64,000 nucleotides of DNA, taken from Miscanthus floridulus. Its lineage: Eukaryota; Streptophyta; Magnoliopsida; Poales; Poaceae. Below are positions 24,401 to 33,680 of this stretch, one piece after another (positions within the stretch are counted from its first letter, which is position 1; the number at the start of each line of letters is the position of its first letter). The notes under the pieces were generated by a model. It ran no database searches. It saw only the letters and a program-made list of their open reading frames with translations, and was not told the DNA's origin. The translations under genes were made by a program, and so were the position numbers. The DNA lies in NCBI RefSeq assembly GCF_019320115.1, contig NC_089589.1, positions 21,972,580 through 22,036,579 of the forward strand, in the 5' to 3' direction.

Positions 24401-27400
24401 GATTGAGATTTGAATTTATTTTCCTAACCACTCATCACAAAAGTATCAATGCAACGGCATGTATGCACAAACATGTTGTTACCCTTATGTTGGATTTTAA
24501 TTTAAAGAAAAAATTCTTTTACCTATGTTTTTATGAGCACCAAACTACAAAATAAATTATTTTTACTCTATTTCTAAAAGTGCAAAATTTGGGGTGTTAC
24601 AACACATCCGGGATTTTTATCCAAATAAAGAGAATAAACAAGCGTAAGTACATCCCGTACTTAACAAGCTAACATGGGGTTATGAAGCTCAAAAAGGTTG
24701 ACACTGGTTCACTGCAGTTAGCATTTTTAGTACGACAAGCTTTTATTATCAGATATTATCAAATTATGCTTAAGCTCCCATTTAATCCCATAAGAACAGA
24801 TATCAAGGTCAAGTGTATCATATAACATCATAGAACATCTTAAATGATCATCAACAAGTATCCAGTTATTCTGTGAGTTTTTCGGGCCGCTCGTAACCGT
24901 GAGCACGGCTATTATAACAGTTTGTTACCCTCTGCAGAGGTGGTGCACATTCACCGCGAGTCATGATCCCCATATGCCCGGGTTAATTACTCCCATGTCA
25001 CTGCCAAGGTGAGCGGGCAGGGTACACTATGAAGCCATTTCACAGGTTTCTCTAACAAGTTAGGGCCGCTAGGTTTCCTTGGCAGGCAGATGTAGGAACC
25101 CCCCTTTCCTATGGCACATATCATTCGTGGCTATACTCATAGGAACAGAGGCAGCCCTATACCCAACGTGGCAAGCCCCATTTGCGCCAAAAAGGTAACC
25201 TCTAACTAGCTAGAAAAGGTCCTATTACTGAGATAAAGTCAGAGCCATATGACTCTCCCGGTTGCACTGTCAGTCCCAGCTTTTGCCGACAGATAAGTCC
25301 TTGTGGAGGGCTGGGAGCAACATGATCAAAGGTCATTTGCACCTTCACCCTATGGAATAGTTGTTATAAATCATGTTAAACTCTTAGTTCCATAGAATCA
25401 TTCATCATCATGTAGATCAAGTTCAGTTAGAGCACTAGCAATCTACCCATATGCATTTAACCCACAGGAGACAAGGAACAGGATAATCAATCACTAGGAT
25501 GTCCTTACGGGTATCAAAATTAGATACATGCAAATGAGTAATTGATTAAAGTGAAATAGGACATCAAGGTAGACCCATGCTATACTTGCCTTGGTTCACA
25601 AACTCTTGCTGGTCCTGCTGGTCGTCGAAGAATTCTTGATCTCCAACGTTCTTCTCACCGTCTGAACGCAACCAACACCGCAACATACAACATTCCAAAA
25701 GCATTCATGCAAAGCAAACATTCCTATCATTAGAATAGTACACCAATAGTATAGAAAACAAGATAAAATATTTGTGAAAATAATCTATGTCTCGCTACGA
25801 TCACGTCAACGCGAAGTTCACGAAAAACGGAGCTAAAATGCGAAAGTTATGATTTAAACGGGATTTCCTATAGCAATATATTAAATTAAATCTAACCAGG
25901 AAATTAAAAGGTTCCAAACTTGACTAACAGTGGTTCTAACATGTAGCTTATGGAATTACGAAGCTAACGCGATTTGAATGGATCAATTCGGAGCTAAAAC
26001 GACAATTTTATAAGCAAAACAGTTCAAATGGCATTTCTGTAAATACTGAAAACGTATTTTAGACTTAAGCAGTGAACTTTACGCTTTCAAAACGAGAATG
26101 CATAATAAAGGAAATGCGCTTTAGACTGCGGGTTAGGACTTAGAAAAGTACAGGGTCTCTTTAGCAAAATGACCCCCGAAGAGGTATTGGCCAATCAGAG
26201 CCGTCGGATTAGAATTGAGCGGCCAGAAATGGATCCGGGGGGGGGAGAGAAGAAGGTGGCCGGCCGGAACAGTGGCAGCGCGGCGGCTCAGCCATGAACG
26301 GCGGCGAAAGCTCGCCGGCGAGCTCGATTAGGGCTCCACGGGCCACGGAATACATATCCGAGGACACCGGGAAGAAGCGGAGGATCGGGGGATCATGGCT
26401 GGCCCAAAAAGATGGCCGGAGGGTGCTGTCGTGGCGGCGGTCGCCATGGCCGGCGTCCGAGAGCATTCGGAGCTCGCGGCTACGGCGCTAGGAACCATCT
26501 AACGCCAAAGAAAAAGGCCGGGGAGAAAGAGGAGAGCGAGGGGATTCTCACCGCGGGGAAAAACAAGGACGCGGGAGGCTCGGGGACGGCGGTCCGTGCG
26601 GAGGTGAGGACGGCGGCTGGCGGAGCTCTTCCGTGCGGCGGTTGCGACCTCCGTGGTGTGGGCGAGGGTGAAAACGGAGTGGGGAGAGCAGGGGAGCGCG
26701 CGGGGGGGTGCTCGGCTCCTTTAAATCGAGGCCGAGGAGCGGGGGGCGCTCCCACGACGCACGTCGTGGTGGCGGTTGCAGCAGCGCCAGGCGCGGGCGG
26801 TTCCGAGCCGCGCGGGAGGAAAGGGACGGCGCCGACAGGCGGGGCCCGGGCGTCAGCGGCTAGGGAAGGAGACGCGGCGACGGTTGCTGCCAGGCCGTTC
26901 GGCTGGGCTGGGCCGGCAGCGGTGCTGGGCCACGCAGCGCGCAAGGGGGAGGCGAGCTGGGCTGGCGCGGCTTGCGCGGAGGAAAAGGCCAGCGGCCGAA
27001 GGAGCTGGGCCAACGGGCCGAAATGAAGAAGGGAGGGGAAAAATGAATTTTGCATTTTTCTTTTTCCAAATAGATTTCTAAAAGCATTTTCAAATAGGTT
27101 TTGAATTCATTTGAACTTTGAATCAAGATCAATCATCACAAAATTAGATATGCAGCAGCATGTATGCATCAAGAAGTTTCTAACCTTATATTTAATTTTA
27201 ATTCCACAAAATTTATTATTTTCCTATATTTTAATGCACACATATTTGCATAAATAAATCAATTTAGCTATTTTAAAAGAGTGCAAATTTTAGGGTGTTG
27301 TTATGAGCAAAACGCCACATGAATATTTTCACTTTGTTGGGAACTTTGAGTTGCCATATTTTATACCACTCAAATTGACATTTGTTATCACTTCCACTCC

Positions 27401-30400
27401 CTGAAGTAGAAGTATCCAAACCAGCCAACCTATCTCTCCTTGCAACCGCAACCTTATAGACCGATTTTACTGAAAACAATCCTTTTGTGTCAAAATTCCA
27501 TGCAGGCCAATCCTCCAAATTATCTGCAATTGGGATTCTTAGGATCTCACTGGCATCCTCCGGCCAAAAGATTTCAGCTATAAGTTGTTCATGCCACTCA
27601 CCTTTTACAGGATTAATAAGCTCACTCACTTTAGACAGGATGTTCGCTCCTCGAGGCGTTGCCGGCTTTCTTGTCAGACCTTTGGGGAGCCATGGGTCCT
27701 CCCAAATGTTAATATTTTCACCATTATCAATTCTTCATATGAGACCTTCTTTCAGTAGCTCCACTCCTTACAAAATACTTCTCCATGTATATGAACTACC
27801 ATACCGATAAGTACAATGGAGAATATTTGAATGTGGGAAATATTTTGCCTTTAAGACCTGACAACAAAGAGAATCAGGATAGGTAAGTAATCTCCATGCT
27901 TGTCGACTCAACATAGCCATATTGAATAGGTGTAAGTCACGGAAGCCAAGTCTTCCCTTCTTTTTTGATCTGGAAAGTTTTTCCCAACTCAGCCAATGAA
28001 TCTTATTTGTTTTGTCCTGATGACTCCACCAATATCTCCCAAAAATCATACTCAGCTCATCACATAATCCTTTTGTGAGATCAAAATAGGACATAGCATA
28101 GGTCGTGATGGATTGTGTTACAGCCTTTATAAGAATTTCTTTACCAGCCTTTGGTAAAAGTTTCTCCTGCCAGCCCTGAATTCTGGTCCAGATCTTTTTC
28201 TTAATGTATTCAAAGGTTCTCTTTCTTGAATTACCAACAGAAACCGGCAACCCCAGATAACATTCACTTCTTGTTTCTGCCAAAATAGAGAGTATAGATC
28301 TCATTTGATCCCTAACTTACTGATTGGTATTTGAGCTAAACATAATTGATGACTTATCTTTATTAATAACTTGCCCTGAGACCCTTTCATAAATTTCCAG
28401 GATATGTGCTAGTTCTTGTGCATCACTTGGCCTTGCTCTCATCAGTATCAATGAGTCATCAGCAAAGAACAGATGGTTGACTCTTGGTGCCTCTTGACAA
28501 ATTTTGATGCCCTCCAGTTTGCCTTGACATTCAGCTTTTTGTAGTAATGCTGAAAACCCTTCTGCACACATAATAAAAAGGTAAGGCGAAAGTGGATCAC
28601 CCTGCCTTAAACCCCGTTGGGGAACAATATGATGAGTCTAGGAATCATTAACTTTAATCCTATAGGTAACCGAGGACACACACTTCATAATAAGATGCAC
28701 CCATAAAACGACTTATGCCTTCGGTGTTGTACCTATGCGTTTTATGCCGGCAGGGAGAAGAGCCGACACGGTCATCAGTAGCGCTTGTTCGTACAGCTTA
28801 CATTGGGAGACCCATAAAATGACTGTAAAAACGGTCCCAAACCATGAGTGTCTGGAGTTCTGTGGTGGTGGTGATATATATTAATTTAACCATGTGCCCT
28901 ACCTAGCACTAAAATGCATCTCCAATCTGATTGTTTTTTAAATCCACCTTCAGTCAGGTATATTATGTTGTGATAGAACTGAGTTACCATGTCTAATATT
29001 GTCCACTTTGTTGTAAAATCCATATGTTTTTTTCCAAAAATAAAATATACCGAAGCACAGGCTCTTTCCCTGAGTCATGGATCATCATCTGTTAGTGATT
29101 TTTTTTACCGGAGTCATATCATAGTCACTGAGATTGAAACATATTTTTTTAACGTAATATTGGAGAGTACATATATTAGAACACCGCATGTCCAATGAAT
29201 TATTTATGTACTCTTTTGGTAAAACCTTGTACAGGTGGTGGATCTATCCGTGGAGAAATTGTTGTCATCGCTGTTTCCATTTCAATCATATTATTTATGC
29301 TTGTGATCTACATGCTTATGAGACAGTATCAACAAAAACAGAAAACAGCAAAGATCCAAAAGCTCACTGGACTGACACAGTTTTCATATAGAGCAATAAA
29401 GAACGGAACTATGAATTTCAGTGAAAAAAATAAACTTGGACAAGGCGGATTTGGGCAAGTCTACAAGGTATGTATATATAGACAGTTTGGATCTTTTGGA
29501 GTCTAGCGTGTGTCTTAAATTACCTATCTATAAGAAAAATTATCTTATCTCGAGCTCACAATCTGATAATGTATGGCTTCAGGTTCCATTTTTATTTTAC
29601 TATTAGGCCATTTCCAGTAGGGAGTTTCATTTCGCCATTTCCAAGGGTGCCACATCATCTAACTAAGTTTGAGTTGATAGATGAAACATGGTCTCCCAAT
29701 GGACAGTTTCATTTTGTGGTTTCATAGGCTAGACATACCACACGATTGGACACAAATGAATGAAATGTAACTCTCAATCCCCCAATGGTAGTTTCAACAG
29801 GTTTCATAGTCTTGAAACAGTGTAGACACAGTTTCATCCATGAAACTCCTCCCATCTCTCTCTCCTCATAATTAGCTTGTCATATCATCATGTATGCTGA
29901 TGTGTCACCCTATTTAATATGCATAAAACCTCTATGAAACTCCCACCGGGAATGGCCTTATATGCATGACACTAGCACACACACTACTGCACATGCACCA
30001 TACACTCACACACCGGATAGCGTGCCTCCACACACAAGAATTTGAACCCAGGTGGTTTGAGTAGTACCCTTGAGGGTCCATTTAATAAAATTTTAAAAGA
30101 CATTATGTCTCAAAAGAACTAAAGAACATGGTAATCTATCTCAGTTCGTAACCCCATAAATCACTGACCTCTAAATTCTAATCGAGCTATCAATGGGCCC
30201 AATCTGTACAAGGCTCCCAATGCATAGGATCATGATGTTATTTTTTATACTATCTGGATAATAATTATCGTCTACAAGTGTTATGGTTATCATAGTGGGC
30301 CAAATGATATCATGTAGCTTTGAGAATTGGATAATATAATGTTCCCAAAGCTGTATATTACTCTAGATATGCAGTTTTCTCTTGTCTTTAACAACTTACA

Positions 30401-32789
30401 ATGTCACTGACAGTCCGATGCGACAGACTCATTATTGTGGATGATAGTATCCGACAGATTCATTATTGTGATGATAGTATCCACTGGGAATAGTCAATCG
30501 TGGTACCTGTCGCTAAGAATACAAGACAAACTTGAGATGTAAACCTGTATTTGACAGTCTAATACATCCTCATGTTGGAAATATATCTCCATTAGGTTTG
30601 TTGTAGGTTAACTTTGACCAATATCTAAAATATCAAACAGATTGATAGCATTAGGTTGGTATTACTAGATGCCTAGAATTATCTTGAGAATATTTTCATA
30701 ACATGTACTCTCTGCGTCTTTAGAACATAGCTATTTCTAGGACTCAAAGTTTGTTCCAAAATGTAGCTACTTTAAGTTCCTAGAGAAGATTTTAGTGGCG
30801 GAAAGATGAAAATAAGTAGCCTCAGTCCATATCTAATAGATCAGGGGGTGGACAAATTAATCAATGGCAATTAGATCTTTCCTCTAGTCCTTAATATGTT
30901 TGAAAATCTCAAGAAATTGTATTTTTTCGGACAGAGGGAGTAAGTCTTGCTATCTAACATTATCAATTTTTACAGATACCTTCAGTCTAAGTGCAAATTG
31001 AACACCTTATTGATGTCCAAATATAGACATGTTTTCTATAGGAGGAAGAGGAAGTATTTATTTAACTAATGTACAACTATAAAACTATAAATGGCTATAA
31101 TCCAGGGTAGGCTTCGACTAGCAGATGGGAATGAGAAGGACGTAGCTATCAAGCGCGTTACCAATCAAGATGCTGCAAAAGAGCTTATGGGCGAACTAGA
31201 GACCCTCGCTAAACTACGTCACAAAAATGTTTTGCGACTTGTTGGGTTTTGTATTAAAGGCAAGAAGTTGTTTGTTTGCAACGAAATGTTGAGTAATGGT
31301 TCTCTTGACACGCACCTTCATGGTACGTCTGTTTCTTCCCCAATCTTTTCTTATATTTGTCACACTCTATCAACATTATGAACATATATAGGGGAAATTA
31401 GGTTTCATGGTATGCATACCATTGCAAAATATGATGTACAATTTTGGAAATTAAGTATAATTTTTGCTTATAAGGTTGCCTTGTCGACACCATGGCTTGT
31501 GGCACACTGTTACTGTTGCATTGCCCAACTCAAGTTATATATATGTTCATGCATAAGCTTATTTAGGATTCATTTACTTATTTATATAGATGGTTCAGTA
31601 ATTCTAAGAATGTTTTCCTATATGATGCATGTACAAAACAGTGGGGACAGGACAAGCGCCACTTAGTTGGTCAACTCGCTACGAAATTGTACGTGGTGTT
31701 TGTGATGGCTTGCACTACCTACATGGTGCCTGTAACAATACCGTTTGGCACATGGACATAAAGCCCGACAACATATTGTTGGATGATCAAATGAAGCCGA
31801 AAATTGCAGATTTTGGTCTATCGAGAGTATTTGAGAATAAGAATAAAAATAATACTCAGACCATGAATGTGATAGGTTCAAGGCAAGTATCTAACTTAAA
31901 TTATTAATAATTGTCTTGACATTTTTGCAGAGCATCCGGTACTGCATGCACAGTAAAAAGCTAAACAATCAAAATGTCACATAGAACCAAAAAATGATTA
32001 AATGTTAACGTTTCCTTGGTATTCTTTAATTAATTAGTAACATTGATTTTTGTATTCTTCGTATGTATAATTGCTGTCTGCAGAGGGTACATGGCACCTG
32101 AGTTTGTGAAGGATGGAAGAGTAGGCTGCGAATGCGACATATATAGCCTTGGTATCCTTATCATGGTGATAGTCATGGGTAAAGGACCGGATGGTACTGA
32201 ACTCTGTGGCACCGCGTATATCAATGAGGTGAGCCTATCTATGGTTCTCACAGTCTCTCTATATATCATTGCGCTATACTGCCTTACCATGAACATTTAG
32301 TATTGGACACAGCTTCGAATACCAATATCTGTTAATGTAGTTTAGAAACATAAAAATTATGAGTAGGTTTATTTGTTTTTTTTAAGATTCATTGCTATCC
32401 TTAAAATTAGAATTTGTAGATATACATTCGTAACAGAAAATATTGTCAACACATTTTACGAATTGTGTTGTTGTCCATTAATAGGTATTTTTGAGTAAGT
32501 AGTTAGTTCCTTGTGAGCTTTCTCCGGTACAAGTCTGATTGATCATTTCGTCAATTCTGAATTCTGCATGTAGATTCGCCAAAAGTTCGATGCGAGCAAT
32601 CCACAACAGCTGATGAAATATGCATGCTTGGGGGTCTGTGATAACCTCGAGGCTGTGAAGAAATGCCTTGTTTTAGCATTCGACTGTGTCCAAGACAAGC
32701 CAGAAGCTAGACCGACAACCAAGGAAATATGTGCCCGCCTCAACATTACTGCTTCTGACACTACTGAGGTTCAAGCAGAATTGAACTAG
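12459..32789 (+). CDS. DUF26 cysteine-rich receptor-like kinase (CRK), six exons, 16-kb first intron
   Basis: Exons: 12459-13178, 29235-29467, 31106-31322, 31642-31882, 32084-32228 and 32574-32789. From codon 12461 the joined length is 1,770 bases, exactly 590 codons with the TAG at 32787. Every junction keeps frame, including the 13178/29235 join that makes a Gly codon. The product has two DUF26 domains, a transmembrane helix (IVVIAVSISIILFMLVIYML), then a Ser/Thr kinase with LGQGGFGQVYK, VAIK, HMDIKPDN, DFG and APE motifs. It should sit in the plasma membrane and signal from an extracellular carbohydrate- or redox-linked ectodomain, as known for the family. Oddities: exon 1 has no in-frame ATG or signal peptide of its own (a TGA lies at 12434); the second DUF26 has lost its third Cys (CNKDLPRELCSRY); HRD is HMD; intron 4 is GC-AG. 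Expression is unproven. Confidence 0.75.
12461..13178 (+). CDS. CRK exon 1: DUF26 ectodomain, copy 2
   Basis: This exon carries two DUF26 domains. The first contains NCSSSGN-like KDCSSSGN, then CQADIPWPDQCKNCL (C-X9-C-X2-C) and the conserved RGC-like QGCVLRY. The second contains CNKDLPRELC, where the expected third Cys is Tyr, and FNFYIRYDLTPFQVY, where the usual Cys before YIRYD is Phe. The exon ends SAKG at a donor AAAAG|GTATCT. Upstream, the acceptor-like AACAG at 12454-12458 would put it in frame with the phase-1 donor of copy 1, so a leader might come from copy 1 or from an unseen exon. The track-like GTG at 12461 should not be taken as a real start. Confidence 0.8.
13563..14438 (-). pseudogene. 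LINE zf-RVT and RNase H (RVT_3) segment
   Basis: Minus-strand frames at 13965-14438 and 13563-13934 are one reading frame interrupted by an in-frame TGA between KTRKGG and GFVVRD, where a Trp is expected. Visible features are the zinc-knuckle-like CPICKRFDEDNGHLFFKC, the RNase H Asp in INTDGAYD, the Glu in HAEAMAV and the Asp in ILEMDNAV. It is the C-terminal part of the LINE polyprotein. Confidence 0.75.
14708..18357 (-). repeat. Element B 3' LTR
   Basis: It begins TGTAACACCCGG and ends GGGGTGTTACA. The middle is very AT-rich (15950-16990). A GC island at 17130-17700 gives spurious long frames on both strands. A short AT microsatellite (17730-17740) is longer than in the sister LTR. Confidence 0.9.
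18361..18374 (-). other. Polypurine tract, element B
   Basis: CTACCCCCCTTAAG on the plus strand is a purine run on the minus strand, three bases from the LTR end at 18357. It primes plus-strand DNA synthesis in LTR elements. Confidence 0.75.
19088..19330 (-). pseudogene. Gypsy RNase H relic in element B
   Basis: On the minus strand, 19148-19090 reads MKSDIYVNHKNLRDIFSKLV, matching the gypsy RNase H stretch usually written DIYTDHKSLKYIF. Upstream (about 19170-19240) there is a degraded NYLTHDLE-like segment (DYLTYEIW). It is at the same relative place as the relic in element A, so both elements share a degenerate ancestor. Confidence 0.6.
20944..20955 (-). other. Primer-binding site, element B
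   Basis: The plus strand GCTCTGATACCA is TGGTATCAGAGC on the minus strand, the canonical tRNA-iMet primer site of plant LTR retrotransposons, two bases from the LTR. Confidence 0.85.
20958..24601 (-). repeat. Element B 5' LTR
   Basis: It matches 14708-18357 almost throughout. Differences seen by eye include ACGGGT/ACAGGT near 15238/21488, AAACGG/AAACCG near 16704/22955 and the shorter TA run near 23982. Compared with these ~3.6 kb, visible changes are few. Confidence 0.9.
27303..28640 (-). pseudogene. LINE reverse transcriptase segment
   Basis: Minus-strand frames at 28317-28571, 27768-28304 and 27303-27629 follow each other across stops. They contain the catalytic FADDS, the thumb-like CYLGLPVSVGNSRKR, KAVTQSITTYAMSYF, and WPAWNFDTKGLFSVKSVYK, all standard landmarks of plant LINE reverse transcriptases. 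At least two stops and a frame change interrupt it. Confidence 0.8.
28701..29234 (+). other. End of CRK intron 1, unassigned
   Basis: I recognise no gene or transposon here. The phrases CCCATAAAACGAC (28690-28702) and CCCATAAAATGAC (28810-28822) recur about 120 bp apart and may mark a small unknown repeat. The stretch ends at the acceptor TTGTACAG. Confidence 0.4.
29235..32789 (+). CDS. CRK exons 2-6: transmembrane helix and protein kinase
   Basis: Exon 2 gives a glycine-rich linker, the membrane helix and the kinase start (NKLGQGGFGQVYK). Exon 3 carries VAIKRV (ATP-binding Lys) and ETLAKLRHKNVLRLVGF. Exon 4 carries the catalytic loop HMDIKPDNILL and DFGLSRVF. Exon 5 carries GYMAPEFV and CDIYSLGIL. 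Exon 6 ends RPTTKEICARLN... and stops at 32789. All kinase subdomains needed for catalysis are visible except the Arg of HRD, replaced by Met. Exon 4 may start at 31642 or, nine bases later, at 31651; both keep frame. Intron 4 starts GC (AAG|GCAAGT), the good consensus for GC-AG introns. No stops interrupt the kinase. Confidence 0.85.
29606..29957. mobile_element. Tourist-like MITE in CRK intron 2
   Basis: It has inverted ends GGCCATTTCCAGTAGGGAGT and (right, inverted) GGCCATTCCCGGTGGGAGT, with TTA on both sides (29603-29605 and 29958-29960). A 352-bp length, TTA duplication and no coding are typical of PIF/Harbinger-derived MITEs. Confidence 0.8.
30708..30940. mobile_element. Stowaway-like MITE in CRK intron 2
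   Basis: Ends CTCTCTGCGTCTTTAGAACA and, inverted, CTCCCTCTGTCCGAAAAAAT are flanked by TA on each side (30706-30707, 30941-30942). This is the Tc1/mariner-derived Stowaway form with the CTCCCTC-type terminus. Confidence 0.75.
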
Positions 32790-33157
32790 CAGCTCAAGTA
32801 TTTCAGTCAGAAGGGTCGATCTCGGTTGTTCTTTCTGTTATATGGAAGAAGAATGAAGATCGACAATCTAGCCCATGCTGCGCTCAGTAGATCCATCTTA
32901 AAACAATGTGTCACAGTCAGTTATCGTTTGCACGAACATAATGCTACCGTTTACATTGTTTTATCATCTGTCAAAGTTGTGGAACTAATGTATTAATGTT
33001 TTGTAGCTACTGAATAATAGGAACTGAAATTCGTATTTGTCTGCCACTGATCAGCTTCTAGTAATCTAATCCATTATCTTAGTAAATTGCCAACAGAAAA
33101 GCCACCAGGCATGTTCCCTTGGCAGGTAGCACACACTGGCAACAAAAAAGGTGGAAG
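32790..33157 (+). other. CRK 3' flank
   Basis: Likely 3' untranslated region and flank of the CRK. There is no coding signal. It ends at the AAG target site of the CACTA element. Confidence 0.5.
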
Positions 33158-33173
33158 CACTACTGGAAACGCG

Positions 33174-33680
33174 TGCTTTGCCGAGGGCCTGAGGCTTTGC
33201 CGAGGGCCAAATCTCGGGCACTCGGCAAAGACACTCTCTGCCGAGGGCCAGCCACAGGAGCCCTCGGCAAAGAACGGCCCTCGGCAAAGAGGCCTTTGCC
33301 GAGGGCCTGGCCCTCGGCAAATACAGGCCCACGGCAAATCAAATCTTTGCCGAGGGCCGCGGCCCTCGGCAAAGATGCCCTCGGCAAATTAGGCACGTTG
33401 GGTCACGGCGGCCATTCCCGTCAAGCTTTGCCGAGGGCCACCCGTTAAGCCCTCGGCAAAGGTTTTTTTTTTCTGTGAAACCGGTTTTTCGGCAAATTTT
33501 TTTTTTAAAAAAAATCTTTGCCAAGGGCCCTAGACCAGGCCCTCGGCAAAGTTTTTTTTAACCAGTTTTTCGGCCAAAATTTTTTTTTATAAATCGTCTT
33601 TGCCGAGGGCCCGAGGCGAGGCCCTCGGCAAAGAAGCCCTTTGCCGAGGGCCAGGCTAGGCCCTCGGCAAAGATTTTTTT
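33174..33680. repeat. Left subterminal repeat array of the CACTA element
   Basis: About twenty copies of TTTGCCGAGGGC or its inverse, mostly arranged as short inverted pairs (TTTGCCGAGGGCC, a few bases, GGCCCTCGGCAAA). The array also creates many meaningless short open frames rich in AEG and PRQ. Confidence 0.9.

Larger units (their letters stand above)
14708..24601 (-). mobile_element. LARD element B: complete non-autonomous gypsy-derived element, 9.9 kb
   Basis: Two nearly identical LTRs of 3,650 and 3,644 bp (14708-18357 and 20958-24601) flank a 2.6-kb internal region. The primer site (minus TGGTATCAGAGC, 20944-20955) is two bases from the right LTR. The polypurine tract (complement of CTACCCCCCTTAAG at 18361) is next to the left LTR, fixing minus-strand orientation. 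Flanking bases ACCCA (14703-14707) and ACACA (24602-24606) look like a 5-bp target duplication with one change. Removing the element rejoins the solo LTR phrase ACCCATCCGGGATTTTTATCC seen at 4357. No gag, protease, reverse transcriptase or integrase is present, only an RNase H relic. It must have moved with proteins from another element, and LTR similarity implies a recent insertion. Confidence 0.9.
14441..27298 (-). repeat. Solo LTR inserted in the LINE, itself split by element B
   Basis: Occupies 14441-14707 and 24607-27298 (about 2.96 kb together). It starts TGTCACACCC immediately after the LINE codons for SLPT and ends TTTTAGGGTGT just before the LINE codons for FAHN. Internal phrases match the other LTRs here (GGTTGACCACAAGCCTAA; CCGGGATTTTTATCC). 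The TGTNACACC start, CCGGGATTTTTATCC phrase and GC island at 26200-27030 mark it as a relative of the element A and B LTRs, but a separate subfamily. The last few bases and the target duplication are missing on the right. No internal region is present, so it is a solo LTR. Confidence 0.7.
13542..28700 (-). mobile_element. 5'-truncated LINE (L1-like), split by an LTR insertion
   Basis: Occupies 27300-28700 and 13542-14440 on the minus strand. The upstream part encodes reverse transcriptase (RGLRQGDPLSPYLFIM near 28600, then FADDS near 28470). It continues to the zf-RVT region, ending VPNKVKIFMWRFAHN at the insertion. The frame resumes at 14440 with SLPTRRNLVRHGID and CPICKRFDEDNGHLFFKC (zf-RVT). 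It ends with an RVT_3-type RNase H (INTDGAY, then AEAMAVNRGI and EMDNAV). Known plant L1 elements have this RT, zf-RVT, RNase H order. The 5' end is lost near 28700. A plus-strand T run at 13543-13551 fits the poly-A tail. Several stops, including a TGA in GG*GFVVRD (about 13970), make it dead. Confidence 0.8.
13179..29234 (+). other. CRK intron 1, 16 kb, filled by nested retroelements
   Basis: Donor GTATCT at 13179 and acceptor TTGTACAG ending at 29234 join two phase-compatible coding exons. Inside, in order, are about 360 bp of unassigned sequence, a LINE 3' part, a solo LTR left part, the whole of LARD element B, the solo LTR right part, the LINE remainder and about 530 bp of unassigned sequence. 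All recognised inserts are on the minus strand, opposite to the gene. Confidence 0.7.

Noticed and set aside
14708..24601. Tandem segmental duplication of 3.65 kb
   Set aside because: The two copies are LTRs: they have TG...CA ends, primer site and polypurine tract at the inner borders, and a target duplication outside.
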